Notes: generated from the letters alone by a model not told the origin. Positions 46,901 to 59,282 are shown, counted from the first letter of the stretch. The stretch is DNA of 64,000 nucleotides from Liriodendron chinense (GCA_003013855.2 ML058408.1:7045356-7109355); one strand, 5' to 3'. Numbers and translations are program-made.

Positions 46901-47697
46901 AGAGAGAGGGGTAGCGAGCTTACCAAACTTGTTTCTATAACCGTGAAGGAAGATAAGGCAAAAAGAGCATGGAGGAGGGAGAATTCGCTCATCATGACCA
47001 GGTAACCATCTATTATCCCGTGTTAGCTGTTGTGAGCCCCAGGCCCCCAGTCTCTTTGAGGAATGGGGATTGCACTTTGTCTTGCAGAGGGAAGCGTATT
47101 TACTCACAACGCCTGAGCCTATGCATCTTCTTCACCCTCAAGGGAACTCTTCCTTATTTACGAATTACCTAAGCTGTCAGAAATGATGCTAAAGCAGCCA
47201 AGGACACAATAGACATCATTTTTAAGCAAGGGCAAGACCCGGGACAATAAAGTATTACACACAAATTAGACATGGAATATAAGGGGCAATCTTAGAGGGA
47301 TAAGTAACCTTAACAAGAGCAACAACAAGAGGGCTCCAAACAAAAACACAAGGAGAGGTAGTGCCAGATCAACCTACTCTAGTCCTAGCTGTGGCCCGAG
47401 ATAATGATACCAACGTACCCATAGTATTAATGATAGGGGGAATCATCGAAGCTAAAACTACTAGTGCGATTGCGGAAATCACAGGGGTAACTATATCAGG
47501 AGTTGAAGTTGAAATTATTGTTTACATACATTTTGGTTAATAGAGAATTCCATAGACATTACAAAATACATACAAGAAAGATAAAAGAGCATATCATTGA
47601 AAGGATTTTTTTATTGATCTGGTTCATATTCATTCCAAATTATAGTATATCATAAACCCTTAATTACATTCAAGAGGAGACACCCTTAATTCTAAAT
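46901..47697. other. Sequence after the PMD relic, no clear gene
   Basis: Short ORFs only. Could include the decayed 3' part of the PMD gene, since acidic and charged runs continue to about 47160. AT-rich from 47520. I cannot assign it. Confidence 0.4.
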
Positions 47698-48084
47698 TGT
47701 AACGCCCTGACCTTCAAATACTCGGTCATTGGATGTCTTTAAGCGTTACCAGTAAAATGCCGATTAAAATAGTTAGTTACACATGCCTGAGTGCGCGTGT
47801 GAACACAAAACCCTAAGGATCATGAGCCAAAACTTAAACCTAGGAGCTCGTGGCTCAATTGAACCCTGTACCCTAATTGGTCAAACCATATCATACTACA
47901 TGCGTGACCAGATCATCGAATTCTTAGTCCATTAGACCCCTGGCGCGCGATTAGATATTGTCGATGCCCCTTGACAATGAATAAGATGCTTTTGAAATTG
48001 CGTCCAAACTTGATTACATTTGTGGATGCGTATGCGTGTGAAAGCTTATAGGAGCAACTATAATTATGGCTAAGTCCTTGGGGT

Positions 48085-48104
48085 GGGGGGGGGGGGGGGG
48101 GGGG
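48085..48104 (+). repeat. G20 homopolymer
   Basis: Twenty G immediately before TGATTAGGAC, at the position where copy 1 of the LTR-like repeat has GAGGGGGG (9564-9571). Looks like an expanded purine tract next to the element edge. Confidence 0.9.
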
Positions 48105-49900
48105 TGATTAGGACTGTTTAAAAATTTCTATTAAAAACCTCTTGCTTAATTAAACTAATTACCAATTATAAACTTGTTAAAGTAAGAACACTTAGCTTCT
48201 AAGCTTAAGTGAGTCTAATCACAAAGCTAGCATATGATAAGCATATAATCAACCTAACCTAAGCATGCATAAATAAGAAAATGATTTAACTAATCAAGAA
48301 CCTAATCTATGCAAACTATGTGAACTATATGAGAATGGATCATATGGCTCAAGTCAACACTACTTAGTGAAAGTACATCTTGTGTGTGAATGTGCTTAAC
48401 TAGTTCCTAGCATACATTCCTATCAAGCATTCATAATTAAGCAATTAAATATACAACGCTAAGATAGCAATGTGTTCAAATCAATCACAAACACAAGTAT
48501 GTATAGTGATTTGACTTTGGGTCTACTCCACTCTCAGTTCAAGTACTCAACTCCTTTGAGTACATCGACATTCACTATAAGGAGGTTTTGCATTAGGTTC
48601 ACCTCTCAACCTTTACACGGAGGTTTTATCGTTCACCTCTCAACTTACATGAAGTTTTGGACAAGGGCTAATTCTCAACCCGAACGGAGTTTTGGATATA
48701 AGCTAACTCTCAACCTCACATGTTTGCACCTGTGTTGGCGGCTCCCCCTTGGAGACTTATTTAGGCCCGACAAACGTGCCAAGGAGTGATAAACACTCCT
48801 AAACTTTAGGCTCAACTAACAAGTCAAGGATCAACAAATGACCCTAGAATTGAGTTTGACAAACAAACTCTATACTCAATTCCTACCAAGAAAAGTAGTT
48901 GGACTCTCTACAAATGACAACCTTACTTGTCAGATGAGCCCCTTATTCAGCGCCACTTTAGGTTGCTTGATCTCCGCTCTCCCGTCTTCAATTAGCTCCC
49001 CTTTACTCCCCCGATTGTGTTGCCACTGCGTAGCCAATGCCTCATCTCCACTTAATCAATCACCTTTCATGTGATGCTTTTGAGATGCCCAAGGTGATAT
49101 GAGGGTAGGTTTGAGATCTTTACAACTAATGGAAATAAGTTGCATAGAGTATCTCACCTACAAGGATCTCATCATAGAGTTTTGGATGGGTATATAACTA
49201 TCAATATCAATCCAAACTCTGGAGATTAAGAGAGAGGGAAGGACATCCTCTTCATGAGCTTGGAATGCTCCATTCTTGTGTTAAATCATAGGAAGATGCC
49301 TTACTAGGGTTAGGATTTGAGTCTCTAATGGTCTCCAATAATGGTGGCTTTAATCTCCTCAAAATTCCTCTTTTTACCCCAAAAATCGAGCCTAGCCTTT
49401 ATATAAAAAAACCCTCGACGGAAAAAAAAGGTTATAAAATGGCTAGATTTCGACTGGTCGATCAGGTCAGACGACCAGTCGAATTAACATAGGGATCACA
49501 CGATTTTCATATTTGGTCGTTGTCCCATTTAGGCCATCTAACCACCGGTTGGACGATCGGTCTAAGGTTTGTTTTTTTGCTGAACTTCAGTTGTATTTTT
49601 TAGCAGCACATACTCTTAGGTCATTCTTTGGGTGATCTTTTAGGACACCTAAGGTCAATCTAAGATGACTAAGGGTATGCTTATTGGTCACAGTCATCTA
49701 GAGGTTTGGATTTTGGTTTGGTTGAAGGTTAAGGCTTCACTAAGGCATCTCTTTTACCTGTTTCTTCTTCCTTGTTGGAGCAGGTCCGCCTTGAGTCTTT
49801 GGTCTTTGTCTTCATCAAGCTCAACATAGAGTTGACCCTTAGGATCCAAACATATCGGACTAGTTGGGTCAAGTCCATTTAGGCTCCGTCAGTTGCACCA
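48105..49900 (-). mobile_element. Minus-oriented LTR-like repeat, copy 2
   Basis: Homologous to about 9572-11419 (GTCTACTCCACTC, GACATTCACTATAAGGAGG, TTCACCTCTCAACC). On the minus strand a TATATAAAGG box (about 49395-49404) has GACTGGTC/GACCAGTC and ACCGGTTGG/GATCGGTC units (49447-49562) just upstream, as in copy 1. Right edge uncertain. Inserted in S3. No coding capacity. Confidence 0.5.
49395..49562 (-). promoter_or_regulatory. TATA box and upstream palindromic units, LTR-like copy 2
   Basis: Reverse strand TATATAAAGG near 49400. Upstream units: CGACTGGTCGATCAGGTC, GACGACCAGTCG, CCACCGGTTGGACGATCGGTC. Fewer units than in copy 1. Confidence 0.5.
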
Positions 49901-50053
49901 ACTTGAGTGGCACAAAAGCAGGACGGGTTTTGCATTTGTCAGTCTGATCGATCGATCGTCGATCCTTATCGATTTGACCATCACTATCGTCGATTTGACT
50001 GACAACCTCTGAATTTCAAAACACTTGCAATTATCAAATCTTTAGATGGGGGC

Positions 50054-50102
50054 TATAAAAGGGTGTTTGCCTCTTTCTTTCGCTTTGGAAATAGAGAGAT
50101 TG

Positions 50103-50145
<43 letters not shown>
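50054..50145 (+). promoter_or_regulatory. S3 TATA box and (GA)n leader
   Basis: TATAAAA at 50054-50060; (GA) about 20 units at 50105-50145, about 50 bp downstream, inside the expected transcript leader. Confidence 0.6.
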
Positions 50146-50147
<2 letters not shown>

Positions 50148-51370
50148 AGACATTAGGTGCGGATCACCACAACGGATTGTTCTTCACCAAATTCGGGTCG
50201 TGCACGCCATCCTGCATCTTTTCCAGTCGAGAAGACCTCCGATTAGCCGGGTAGGAGCTCTGTCCGTTGTGCATGTGCATCCTTCCTCAATTCTTAACAA
50301 CATCGAGGTGATTAGGGTAAGAAACCTCTCTTTTCCATCATAATCTTAGGGTTTTTTATGTTAAGGTTTGCCGTGCTAGGGTATATGGTCCCCACAAGCG
50401 ATTGGTGGCAACAACATGTGGACGTCGATTGTGTGCCAATTCTAGGCCCCAATTTTTCGAATCAAGTTGGGGATTGTTCAAATCGTGATAGGTAAAACTC
50501 TAAACCCAATTGAAAGTTTAATTATGTTAGAATCGAGATAATTAATGACAGGTTTGCCATTAATTTAACGTTTGGAGTATTTCTCCCAAATTCCCACACC
50601 TTAGCCGTATCGGGACCGAGAGATTTCAGATCCTAAGGTGAGATTCTCCCATTCAAGCTTTCTTGCGATGTTTTTAGTCTTGCGATAGTCTCTATACTTG
50701 AATGATTATGCTAAGTAATCCATGAATTATGTGACAACCCTTGTAGTCTATCTTACATGTGTTAAATTAGGGATAATTTTCTAGAATTCATAAAATGTTT
50801 AGAATTTTGTATATGATTACATATCATGTTAGATCCTCGCGTAGGTTGGATCACATATGCACACTCCCTAACATGCTCAAATACTTGAATGTGATGTGTG
50901 CCCCTTATATTACACATGAATATGCAAAGTATAATCCACATGTGATGCGTATTGAAATGCTTAGATTTAGGAATTTACAGACTGTTAAACTGTGACTATA
51001 TGGATGAGACACATATCTGAATTGGTACCTTGAACTATTGGCCACCTCGTATTTGGATCAAATGAAATTTAGTTGAAACTCGCTATCCTTGTATATTAAT
51101 GTGCCTTGTTGGCTTTGTTGGGTGGAATCCCGTTGTTATGTCCTTTAATGGACTTGGTGTTGATTGTTGCTAGGAAGAATCCTTTGGTTAAACAGTGTAT
51201 GGATTTGTGATAATATGGTGTACTGGTTGGATCAGGGTTGGCCACTAGTTGTAGAGGCTTTGCTTAAACGGGTTGTTTATGAAATGGATAAATAAAGGTT
51301 GAATTAATCATGCATCCATTGCACTTGGGCATATCGAGTGGCTAATCTAGATCTGTGGATGCGTGTATGA

Positions 51371-53804
51371 TGTTAATTTAAACCAATCTAATTAATAGAT
51401 TAATTTAAATCAAATTAAACTTGCTAGTATACAAATCGAGTGTAGACACGGCCCATATTACGAGGTCGATCCCACGAGGATTGGTTGCACAAATCAAATG
51501 TTAGGAATTTACTTAACTAATCCAACAAATAGTTAAGATATATAAACTAAAATAATGGAAAATAATGAAAGAAAAAATTGAGAACAATGAGAGAAATTCA
51601 CTCAGAGAAAAGGCACCAGGACTTTTGAATCCACATCTAATTATCTTAACATCTGTTTTACTTGTTTATTCACCCAAATTTAAATGGATATAAAATTCAA
51701 ATAAAGCACAACCTGTATCCTTGTTTGGGCATACAAGATGTATATTTCCTAAAAGTTCAAGTGAGTTGCCCCTTAACAATAATTGTCCCTAATTTATGCA
51801 CCACAATGGTCATGTAAATATAAACATTAAAATCAATCAGACCACTAAAATCATCTTCTGCCATCTGTTATCTTGGTCATGAATCACAAACAATGGAATT
51901 GGGGGAAAACCCTAATGGAATACATCATCCCATCCATGGTCAGGCATGAAAGATGTAAATCCTATTTCTTTTCTATAGGTAAACCTGTTCATGGTCAGAC
52001 ACAAGCATACCTTGTATAAAGTTTCAAACATCACCCACATCTAAACTATGGTCAAGCTCATAGATGAGAGAAATCTGAAATTTTCTAATAAAGCACATAA
52101 GAGAAAGAAATAATTAAATCAAATATGAAATTTGAGTGAAATCAACATTCAAACAAAAATTAATTCAATTAAGGGCTTCATCTCAGCCATAGCAAAATAA
52201 TTCAGCCACTCATGGTGTATAATGTGTAATCAAAAGAAAAGATAGAAGAAGTAGATTGAGAAATCATCTCCCTTGAAAACTCTAGCCTTGTTTCTTCTTC
52301 TTCTCTATTCTCCTAGCACCACCACCAATCCTCTCTCTGAAATTCTTCCTCCAAAAATCTGTAGAAAAAAACCCTCTTTTGAGAATGACTTTAGCTTCCT
52401 ATTTATAGTGTAGACATGAAGATAGCAACAAAGCATATTTTATTTTGCTTGTTAAGGGATAACTAACAGTCAGATTGCCTTAAAATTTGATATGTAGCTT
52501 GACTGACATCTTTACTTTCTTATGGATGTTTTACATTTACAAAATTATCTTTTGAGGGACCCACGAATCAGATCAGCAACCGTCTCTGAAAATCACATAA
52601 TTCGAGTACCTCAAAAACCAGTCATCTTTCTTTCAACGCTACGGAGTGTACAGAGGTCAGATTGGTCTCAAATTTTGAACATTAGTAGAAAACTTCCTTC
52701 TCTACATGATAGATGGCTTAGATTATCCAAAACCATTCCAGAATTGGGTCCGAAAATTAGAACACTTAGAGCTTTTTATAGAATCTACGCAATTGGAATC
52801 TTTCTGGATGGTCCATCTTTCTTCAATTGGTACGAGCAAACCACATATCCATTTGACCTAAAATTTTGTGGATATTCATATATCGATGTTCTCTAGAAGA
52901 TGGTCAGCTTGAATTTTTCATATCAGTATTGGTGGGCCACCTGGACCAACCCAGATTTGAGTAGGCAGAATCAAGAAACATTTTGGACACTTTGTATTAT
53001 TTTGGTTGCCACCGTCAATCTGTAGCTCCGATCGACACAAAACCACTTAGATTTTTTCAGCGTCAAGCTGATCTTTAATGTAGATGGGTTAGATTTTACA
53101 AATCATCAAGGAGGGCCCCATATACTTATCCGAATTTGAACAGCGGGATCAAGTTTCTTTTCTGGTTCCAAGAGCTTTCAAAACGAAAGTTTCCTGTTTC
53201 TATTCTGTTTGAAATCCAAAACGGACAGCAACCTTGTTTTTTTTTTTTCTTTCTTCGTTGTAGGATGTACGTGAGTGGACTGATAGAATGGTGCATGTTG
53301 CGAGTGGATATGGAGATGGAGTCCACGTGTTGATCTATACGTGTGGCTGAAATGGATGGTCGTCAAATGTTGGATGATGATGATAGAAGGGGAAATGGTG
53401 GGGTCCACTAGAATATGATCCATCCTCCTAGACGATGGATGTATGAACAATTGATGGTGTGGTCCACCATTGATGGTCAGAGGAGATGGACGTTGCTGTC
53501 CTGCTAGCTGTTTAGTGTTGCGCGCGTTGTAAGTGTTGGGCGTGGATTCAGATGATGATAGACACCTCATAAAATTCCATGGTTTACATTGGACAGGTTT
53601 CTGAGGGTTGGATACAGTTTCATAGCTCTCTGGACCACCAATTCTGAAAGGAGTATATTTTTCCACATCTCTTCTATTTTTTCACATCATCTCCCATTAC
53701 TGTAAGAATCATCAAAATCAGGGATTCAGATGAAATTAAACTAAAATAAAGTACTAACAATAGTAAATTTAGGAGCATAAACCGTCGATTTTATATGTAT
53801 ATCA
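51371..53804 (-). mobile_element. Athila-3 3' LTR
   Basis: Minus strand starts TGATATACAT after the PPT and ends TTTAAATTAACA. 2434 bp. The end carries GGGATCGACCTCGTAATATG, equivalent to the GATCGACCTCGGTCTTACC of other Athila LTRs. TATA box (minus ACTATAAATAGG) at 52398-52409. No palindromic U3 array, unlike Athila-1 and Athila-2. The 124-aa ORF at 52522-52896 is opposite-strand noise. Confidence 0.85.
52398..52409 (-). promoter_or_regulatory. TATA box of Athila-3 LTR
   Basis: Minus-strand ACTATAAATAGG. Its distance from the LTR start (about 1.4 kb) implies a long U3. Confidence 0.65.
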
Positions 53805-53822
53805 AATACCCCCAAACTTACA
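53805..53822 (-). promoter_or_regulatory. Athila-3 polypurine tract
   Basis: Minus strand GTAAGTTTGGGGGTATT adjoining the LTR, preceded by CTCGAGGACTAGCAAAATGT, the same block as in Athila-1 and Athila-2. Confidence 0.85.
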
Positions 53823-54600
53823 TTTTGCTAGTCCTCGAGCAAAACCAAGATGAAAACAAAAACATAAAATAAAAAAGAAATCCTATTTATATCACTTTCG
53901 TAGGTAATCTCGATTGCATTTAGCATATGCAACAAGCCTTTAAAACCCTAGGTTACCCTTAGTGGACAAGTTGTAGTCTCGTGAGGGTTTGCGGTAATGT
54001 TACCCACAAACATTAAACAAAACTATCATATTCCAAAAAGAATTGAAGATTAAGCCATAATTTTCCATCATTAAAGTCCATTGCACTTCCTTTTCCATTG
54101 AGGTATATAGTGCCATAAAAATTACATTCAACCAAGCATTTTTCTTTTTAGCTATATCAGAAAAATCAACAAAAATGCTACACACTATCTAAATGCTAGA
54201 AACATCTTAAAAACATTCATACTCAGAGTGTTGTGTGTGTATAGCCATTGCTAACATAACTCTCAAGCTTTGAAATATACTCAAATCAAAATCCACATCT
54301 GAAAATGCGCTTTGACTTCAAATCTTACCAAGTATAATCACTCACAATAAAGTCACTCATATGTTGGCTAAATTTTCTCTCATTTATGTGTGAGTGGAAT
54401 AAACAAAGCAAATATCTCACATATGACATTCAAAAGGCAATAATATCAAATAAATTAAAATTTTGATCTCATGAAAGGAATATCAAATACTTAAAAATGT
54501 TGAACCATACATCATAGTCCCCCTTCATTATTCTCCACATTATAACCACACTACATCTTTACATCAAGTAGGACTTCAATATAGGTTGTAATGATGCTTG
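53823..54600 (-). other. Athila-3 UTR, part adjacent to PPT
   Basis: AT-rich, non-coding; no env-like frame. Confidence 0.6.
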
Positions 54601-54605
54601 GGAAA

Positions 54606-55741
54606 TGTAACGCCCCAGATTTTCGAGATTTATTTGAAAATTTTTTTAAATTCATTTTTTATTAATTATCGTACATTTACCATTGATTTGCAAATAGCGG
54701 GACATCCGTAGGAGATCCGATAGGGGACCCTTTACAAAAGTTGCTTAGAATGATCTCATAAATATCGTAGAAAGATCAGATTTTAAAAATCATGCACTTT
54801 TCATATAATTACAAAAATGCCATTAGTTAAACTTAAGTTAAGATGCCATTTTTTAAGTATTATAGTTTCTGACGATCACTTTCACGCAAAACCTTGGATT
54901 TAAGCTTTTGGGCACATATTAACCATACACATCAAATTTCAGCCCTTAAATCATAGTAGAAGTGGTCCGATTGTAAAATCAGCCCCTTAACCCTTGATTT
55001 TCATGTCCATCGAATGAGAAAAGTAGATGGTTAGTCGTAGTCGAATATTTCTCTTCATATGAGTGACTTGGATCATCTTTATCATGGACCAATAGTGTGA
55101 TTTGAGTGCCCCACCTTGATAAGCATCTTTCTTATGCGCGAAGTTATCCCGTTTTAGAAATTAATGAGTTACCAACTCTTTTTAAATCTGAACCTTTCAA
55201 TTTACCCACTTCTCACTATCAATCGCTTCTCAAATTTAGACCACTTATTATACTCATATGACTACGAGTTTACACAAAATTTGGACCCCGATCTATAATC
55301 CTACACCGTTGAACCACAAAGCCAGCCCCTTCCTTTTCTGCTAAAAGTTGAAATTTCAGATCTAGGCATTTCTCACCATCAATCAACCACTAAACTTTGT
55401 ACAATTATTTTCCTATCATGACTACATATTTTTTCAAAATTTGGGCCCTGATCATCAAGCATAGACCGTTAATTGAGATCTAGCCCATTTTAGCACCCGT
55501 TAGGCCATTTTCAAGGATCGGCCAATCTAGAATGTGGATCATCAAGAAATTTACGTATTCTGACTCTACTCTTCGAGCTTGATAAGATGAACGGATTAGA
55601 ATTGATCATAGATCATCCAAATATTGAGATTTGAGAAACCCACCTCAAGAAGTTGTTACACAAGACCTCGCGTGCACATCCCTCTCCATATTTCTACTAC
55701 GCACCTCCAAATCCTTCTCCTAACCCTAGCCTCCATGCCCT

Positions 55742-55805
<64 letters not shown>

Positions 55806-57407
55806 CTCATATTTTTCCAACGGCTAGGATCTTCTACAACCCTCTTCTTCTAAGTCCATCATAAGGTGAGGATTTTCCTTCAAGCCTTTCATTAATAATA
55901 CCACGATTATCATAAGTTTCTTTTGTGGCATGTGAAGTTATTTTGTTTTGAATTGCTTATCCATATAACATGAAGTTTGATGTGAGATTTATAATGAATA
56001 TCATTGTATGGTGATGTGATTCCTTGTTTAGATTTTTTACTAAGAAGCATGTATATTTGTGTTATTTTTTTGAAATCTATGCCCTTATTTTCTTAGTCCA
56101 TGTATTATAAGTAAGATTGATTTTCATATTGTGATATGAAATATGTGTATAAGATCATCATATAGACCTCCCATTATTGTATACTCTTTGTCCCTAAGTT
56201 GGTAAAATTATTTAATGTAGAGAGATGGAACCCGTGAGATGTGTCCATGATGGAAGAATATATCTTGACTTAACTGAGAGAATGAAGTGATTGTTTGTTA
56301 ATGGATCCTTACATGTACATGATGCTTGATTTGATCCATTTACATTACATGAGTATTTTAATAAATTTGATCATGATGTACAACATTGGCTTTTTGGGAC
56401 ATAATGAAATCATAAAACAGGACAATGAGTAAACATTAATGGTATACAAATTCTCATGAGCCGGGATTGGTGTTATGGACACTAATCTCGTACTGTTGGC
56501 CTATGCTAGGTTGCTTGTGACTCCCCATAGCGACCATTGAGTTTTATTTAAATCGGTTGTATGCGAAAACATTTAAATAAAGGTAAAACTAAAGTCATGC
56601 ATTCACTTGGCTCCATGTGGGTGTATGGAATTGAGAATAGGCTAGAGCGTCCTACTTCTCCCGTACACTGTCACGTGTAGATTTGGGCTATGAGCGTCCC
56701 GTTTCTCACGTGATCGGGCAAAACTATGGGCTTGTGCGTCCCAGGAACCTCTGGCGACTAGTGGCTAGCGTGAAGTCGTAACAGGGAGTCTCCCACTTCA
56801 TGTATTGTGATTCTAGCCAGGGTGCCTTAGCCAGAGCATGCATTCCATGCATCGCATTAACAAAGATTTTTAGTTGGTTGTTTTGATTTGATTAAATGAT
56901 AATATCCTGCTTGCGTTTACTCTGTACCGTTATTATTATTCTTGATTGTCTTTGAGGAAATATTCTCCACTATGATAGCGTTTAACGCTATCACAAACAC
57001 AATTCAGATGATGCAGGTGAAGATCCAGGTATTGAACCCGATTTTTAAGGAAAAGAGTTCGATGGTTCGTACGATCTCATGGCGGATGACGATGTTAGAG
57101 AAACTTAGTTGGTGTTATCATTTACTAAATATTTCTTTTAAGTAGTTGATACATTTATGGAATTGTAATAAGTCTTCAAGAGAAGACATGATTTTGTATT
57201 TTAATTAATCAGTATGGATATTGGTTGGTTCTCTTATTTAAACATTGATGATGAAGTAGTAAGTTTGATAGAATAAGATGAACATTTGTTTCCGCCATTG
57301 TGCTTGAATGTTATATTTCATTATTTAACAAATCAATTAGTCTATGATTTACTTGGGAATTCGGCCGTCGTGTTATACACGAGAGTCGAAAATCTCGGGT
57401 CGTTACA
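54606..57407 (+). mobile_element. Solo LTR S4 in Athila-3 UTR
   Basis: Starts TGTAACGCCCC, ends GGGTCGTTACA; perfect target duplication GGAAA at 54601-54605 and 57408-57412. 2802 bp. Long (GA)n at 55745-55799, then the GATGCAGGTGAAGATCCAGG segment near 57010. Homologous to S2 along most of its length. Non-coding. Confidence 0.94.
55745..55799. repeat. (GA)n microsatellite in S4
   Basis: About 27 GA units, at the same relative place as in S2. Confidence 0.95.
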
Positions 57408-57412
57408 GGAAA

Positions 57413-58750
57413 TGGTTATCAAAGAAGGGTAAATCAAGGATCAAAATATGTATAAACCCATGCTTTGATGCAAAAATTGATATGATTATCATTTCTAACT
57501 ACCCATATTCTTTTTCTTTCTTCTTCTTTTTTTTCACTCTCTTTTCTTGATAATTCTCACTATATACTTTTTTTGTAAATCCTAATACCTTTGTTTTTTT
57601 TTTTTTCTCTTTTTTTCACCTTTTTTTTTCTTTCCAACATATTTTCTTTGCCACTCAACATATCATCTGCATCTTACTATGAAAAGCATGGTAAAATGGT
57701 TCATAGAAGCGTGTAATTAATGTGGTTATCAAAGAAAGGCTTTAAAGGCTCAAGAAGGTTACTACAAGGATATCATTGGTAATAGGACATTTTTAAAAAG
57801 GCTCAAACTTTTCAAAAATGGCCTCTCTCATTTCCTATACTTCACATGGTTATTATCATGCCTCAAATATATCTAGAGAAAATTCTGGTGTAATAATTCA
57901 ATTTTGAATGTCATTCTCAGTATTTTGACTAAAACAAGAAATAATGAGATTACAACGAAATTAATGCCGGATTCAAGAAAACATTGAATTTACTTATAAT
58001 TCTCAGAAAAAATAGAATGGCTCAAAACTCTCTAAGGTTATAAGTCTCCACTAGTATTCTTTTGGTTCATTGATTTAAATACATTCATCCCTCTTAAATC
58101 ACATTAATATGGCTATGTGCAGGAAAAAAAATTCGAGTATAAAAATTCATAGAATGAACCTAGAAAAAGGATAGTATATACCATTTATGTTAACGTTTTC
58201 ATCAGATAAGCTAAAAGTCCAAATTTTCATTTCATACAGTTCTTCCACACCATACATTGAATATTGACTCGTTTGCATTAGGAAGCTTACTACTTAATCA
58301 TCAAAGCACAATTTTTTTTTCTTTTTTCAAATGGCTGCTTCAAAATCACGATATCAAAATTTTGAAAACCTTACCCCCAAACTTAAAACAAACATTGTCC
58401 TCAATGTTTCAAATTAGAAAACAATAACCCCAAGCAATGTTTATAAAAAGAAATGATGGAAGGAAAAAATGAAAAAATTATTACCTTGGTGAACTACTCT
58501 TGAAAAAGTTATATCAAAAGAAAAGCAAGCAGTGAAGCATCATATATGCATACAATAATCAAGTACGAGGATAAAACATAAGAACATGCAAAAACATCCC
58601 CAAACTTGGATTATTGGACATCCTAAAAAAAATCTAAAATATCAAACTAAGAAAAATGATGAGATGAAAAGCTGGGTTGCCTCCCAGGAGCGCTAAGTTT
58701 AACGTCTTCAGCCAAATAAGCAATGCAGGTAACCATAGACCATGAATCAC
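57413..58750 (-). other. Athila-3 UTR between pol and S4
   Basis: Non-coding; T-rich runs on the plus strand (57510-57640). Contains, inverted, the conserved ACATTGAGGACAAT patch at about 58395-58408. Confidence 0.6.
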
Positions 58751-58751
58751 A

Positions 58752-59282
58752 TCAATCTTGATAAACTGGGTCCTCCAAATGAATTTTCTCAATAATTTTA
58801 TCATCCAAATCATCCAAATATAGTTTTAGCCTTTGACCATTTACTTTGAAAATACTCCCATCCTTTGTATTTTGAATCTCGACAGCCCCATGAGGGAAAA
58901 CTTTTACTATTGGATAAGGGCCATACCATCGCGAACACAACTTTCCAGGAAAGAGACGTAACCTTGAATTATGCAATAAGACTTTCTGATCAGGTTCAAA
59001 TGTCTTACGAAGAATTGATTTGTCATGAAAAACTTTCATTCGTTCTTTAGAAATCTTAGCATTCTCATACGCCTCATTTCGAATTTCTTCTAATTCATTG
59101 AGTTGAAGTTTACGGTGTGACCCAGCCTTGTTCATGTCAAAATTAAAAGTCTTGATTGTCCACTTAGCACGATGTTCCAATTCCACAGGCAAATGACAAG
59201 CTTTCCCAAAGACAAGCCTGTAGGGAGACATCCCAATCGGGGTTTTGAAAGCCGTACGATACGCCCAAAGAGCATCATTCAA
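58752..59282 (-). CDS. pol: Athila-3 integrase C-terminal part
   Basis: 176-aa open frame from MNDALWAYRTAFKTPIGMSP through FGKACHLPVELEHRAKW to the GPF-type domain (RWYGPYPIVKVFPHGAVEI) and terminal EDPVYQD. It is a direct continuation of the core in 59279-59640 after a frameshift at about 59280, where the family reads S-Q-L/W-S-x-x-L-N-D-A. The C-terminal domain helps bind DNA in the family. No chromodomain, as expected for Athila. Confidence 0.85.
   Translation of the reverse strand: MNDALWAYRTAFKTPIGMSPYRLVFGKACHLPVELEHRAKWTIKTFNFDMNKAGSHRKLQLNELEEIRNEAYENAKISKERMKVFHDKSILRKTFEPDQKVLLHNSRLRLFPGKLCSRWYGPYPIVKVFPHGAVEIQNTKDGSIFKVNGQRLKLYLDDLDDKIIEKIHLEDPVYQD

Larger units (their letters stand above)
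47698..51370 (+). mobile_element. S3: TGTAACGCCC-type LTR, truncated by Athila-3
   Basis: Starts TGTAACGCCCTGACC (TAAAT precedes it as candidate target duplication). TATA box at 50054 (GGCTATAAAAGGG) and (GA)n leader at 50105-50145. Late part (51220-51340, ATAAAGGTTGAATTAATCATGCATCCATT) resembles S2 (29480-29520) and S4 (56570-56610). Carries the second LTR-like repeat (about 48105-49900). Its right end is displaced by Athila-3, which inserted at 51370. Confidence 0.7.

Noticed and set aside
52522..52896. 124-aa plus-strand ORF as a gene
   Set aside because: It lies wholly in the minus-oriented Athila-3 LTR, has no recognisable motif and no homologous frame in other LTRs.
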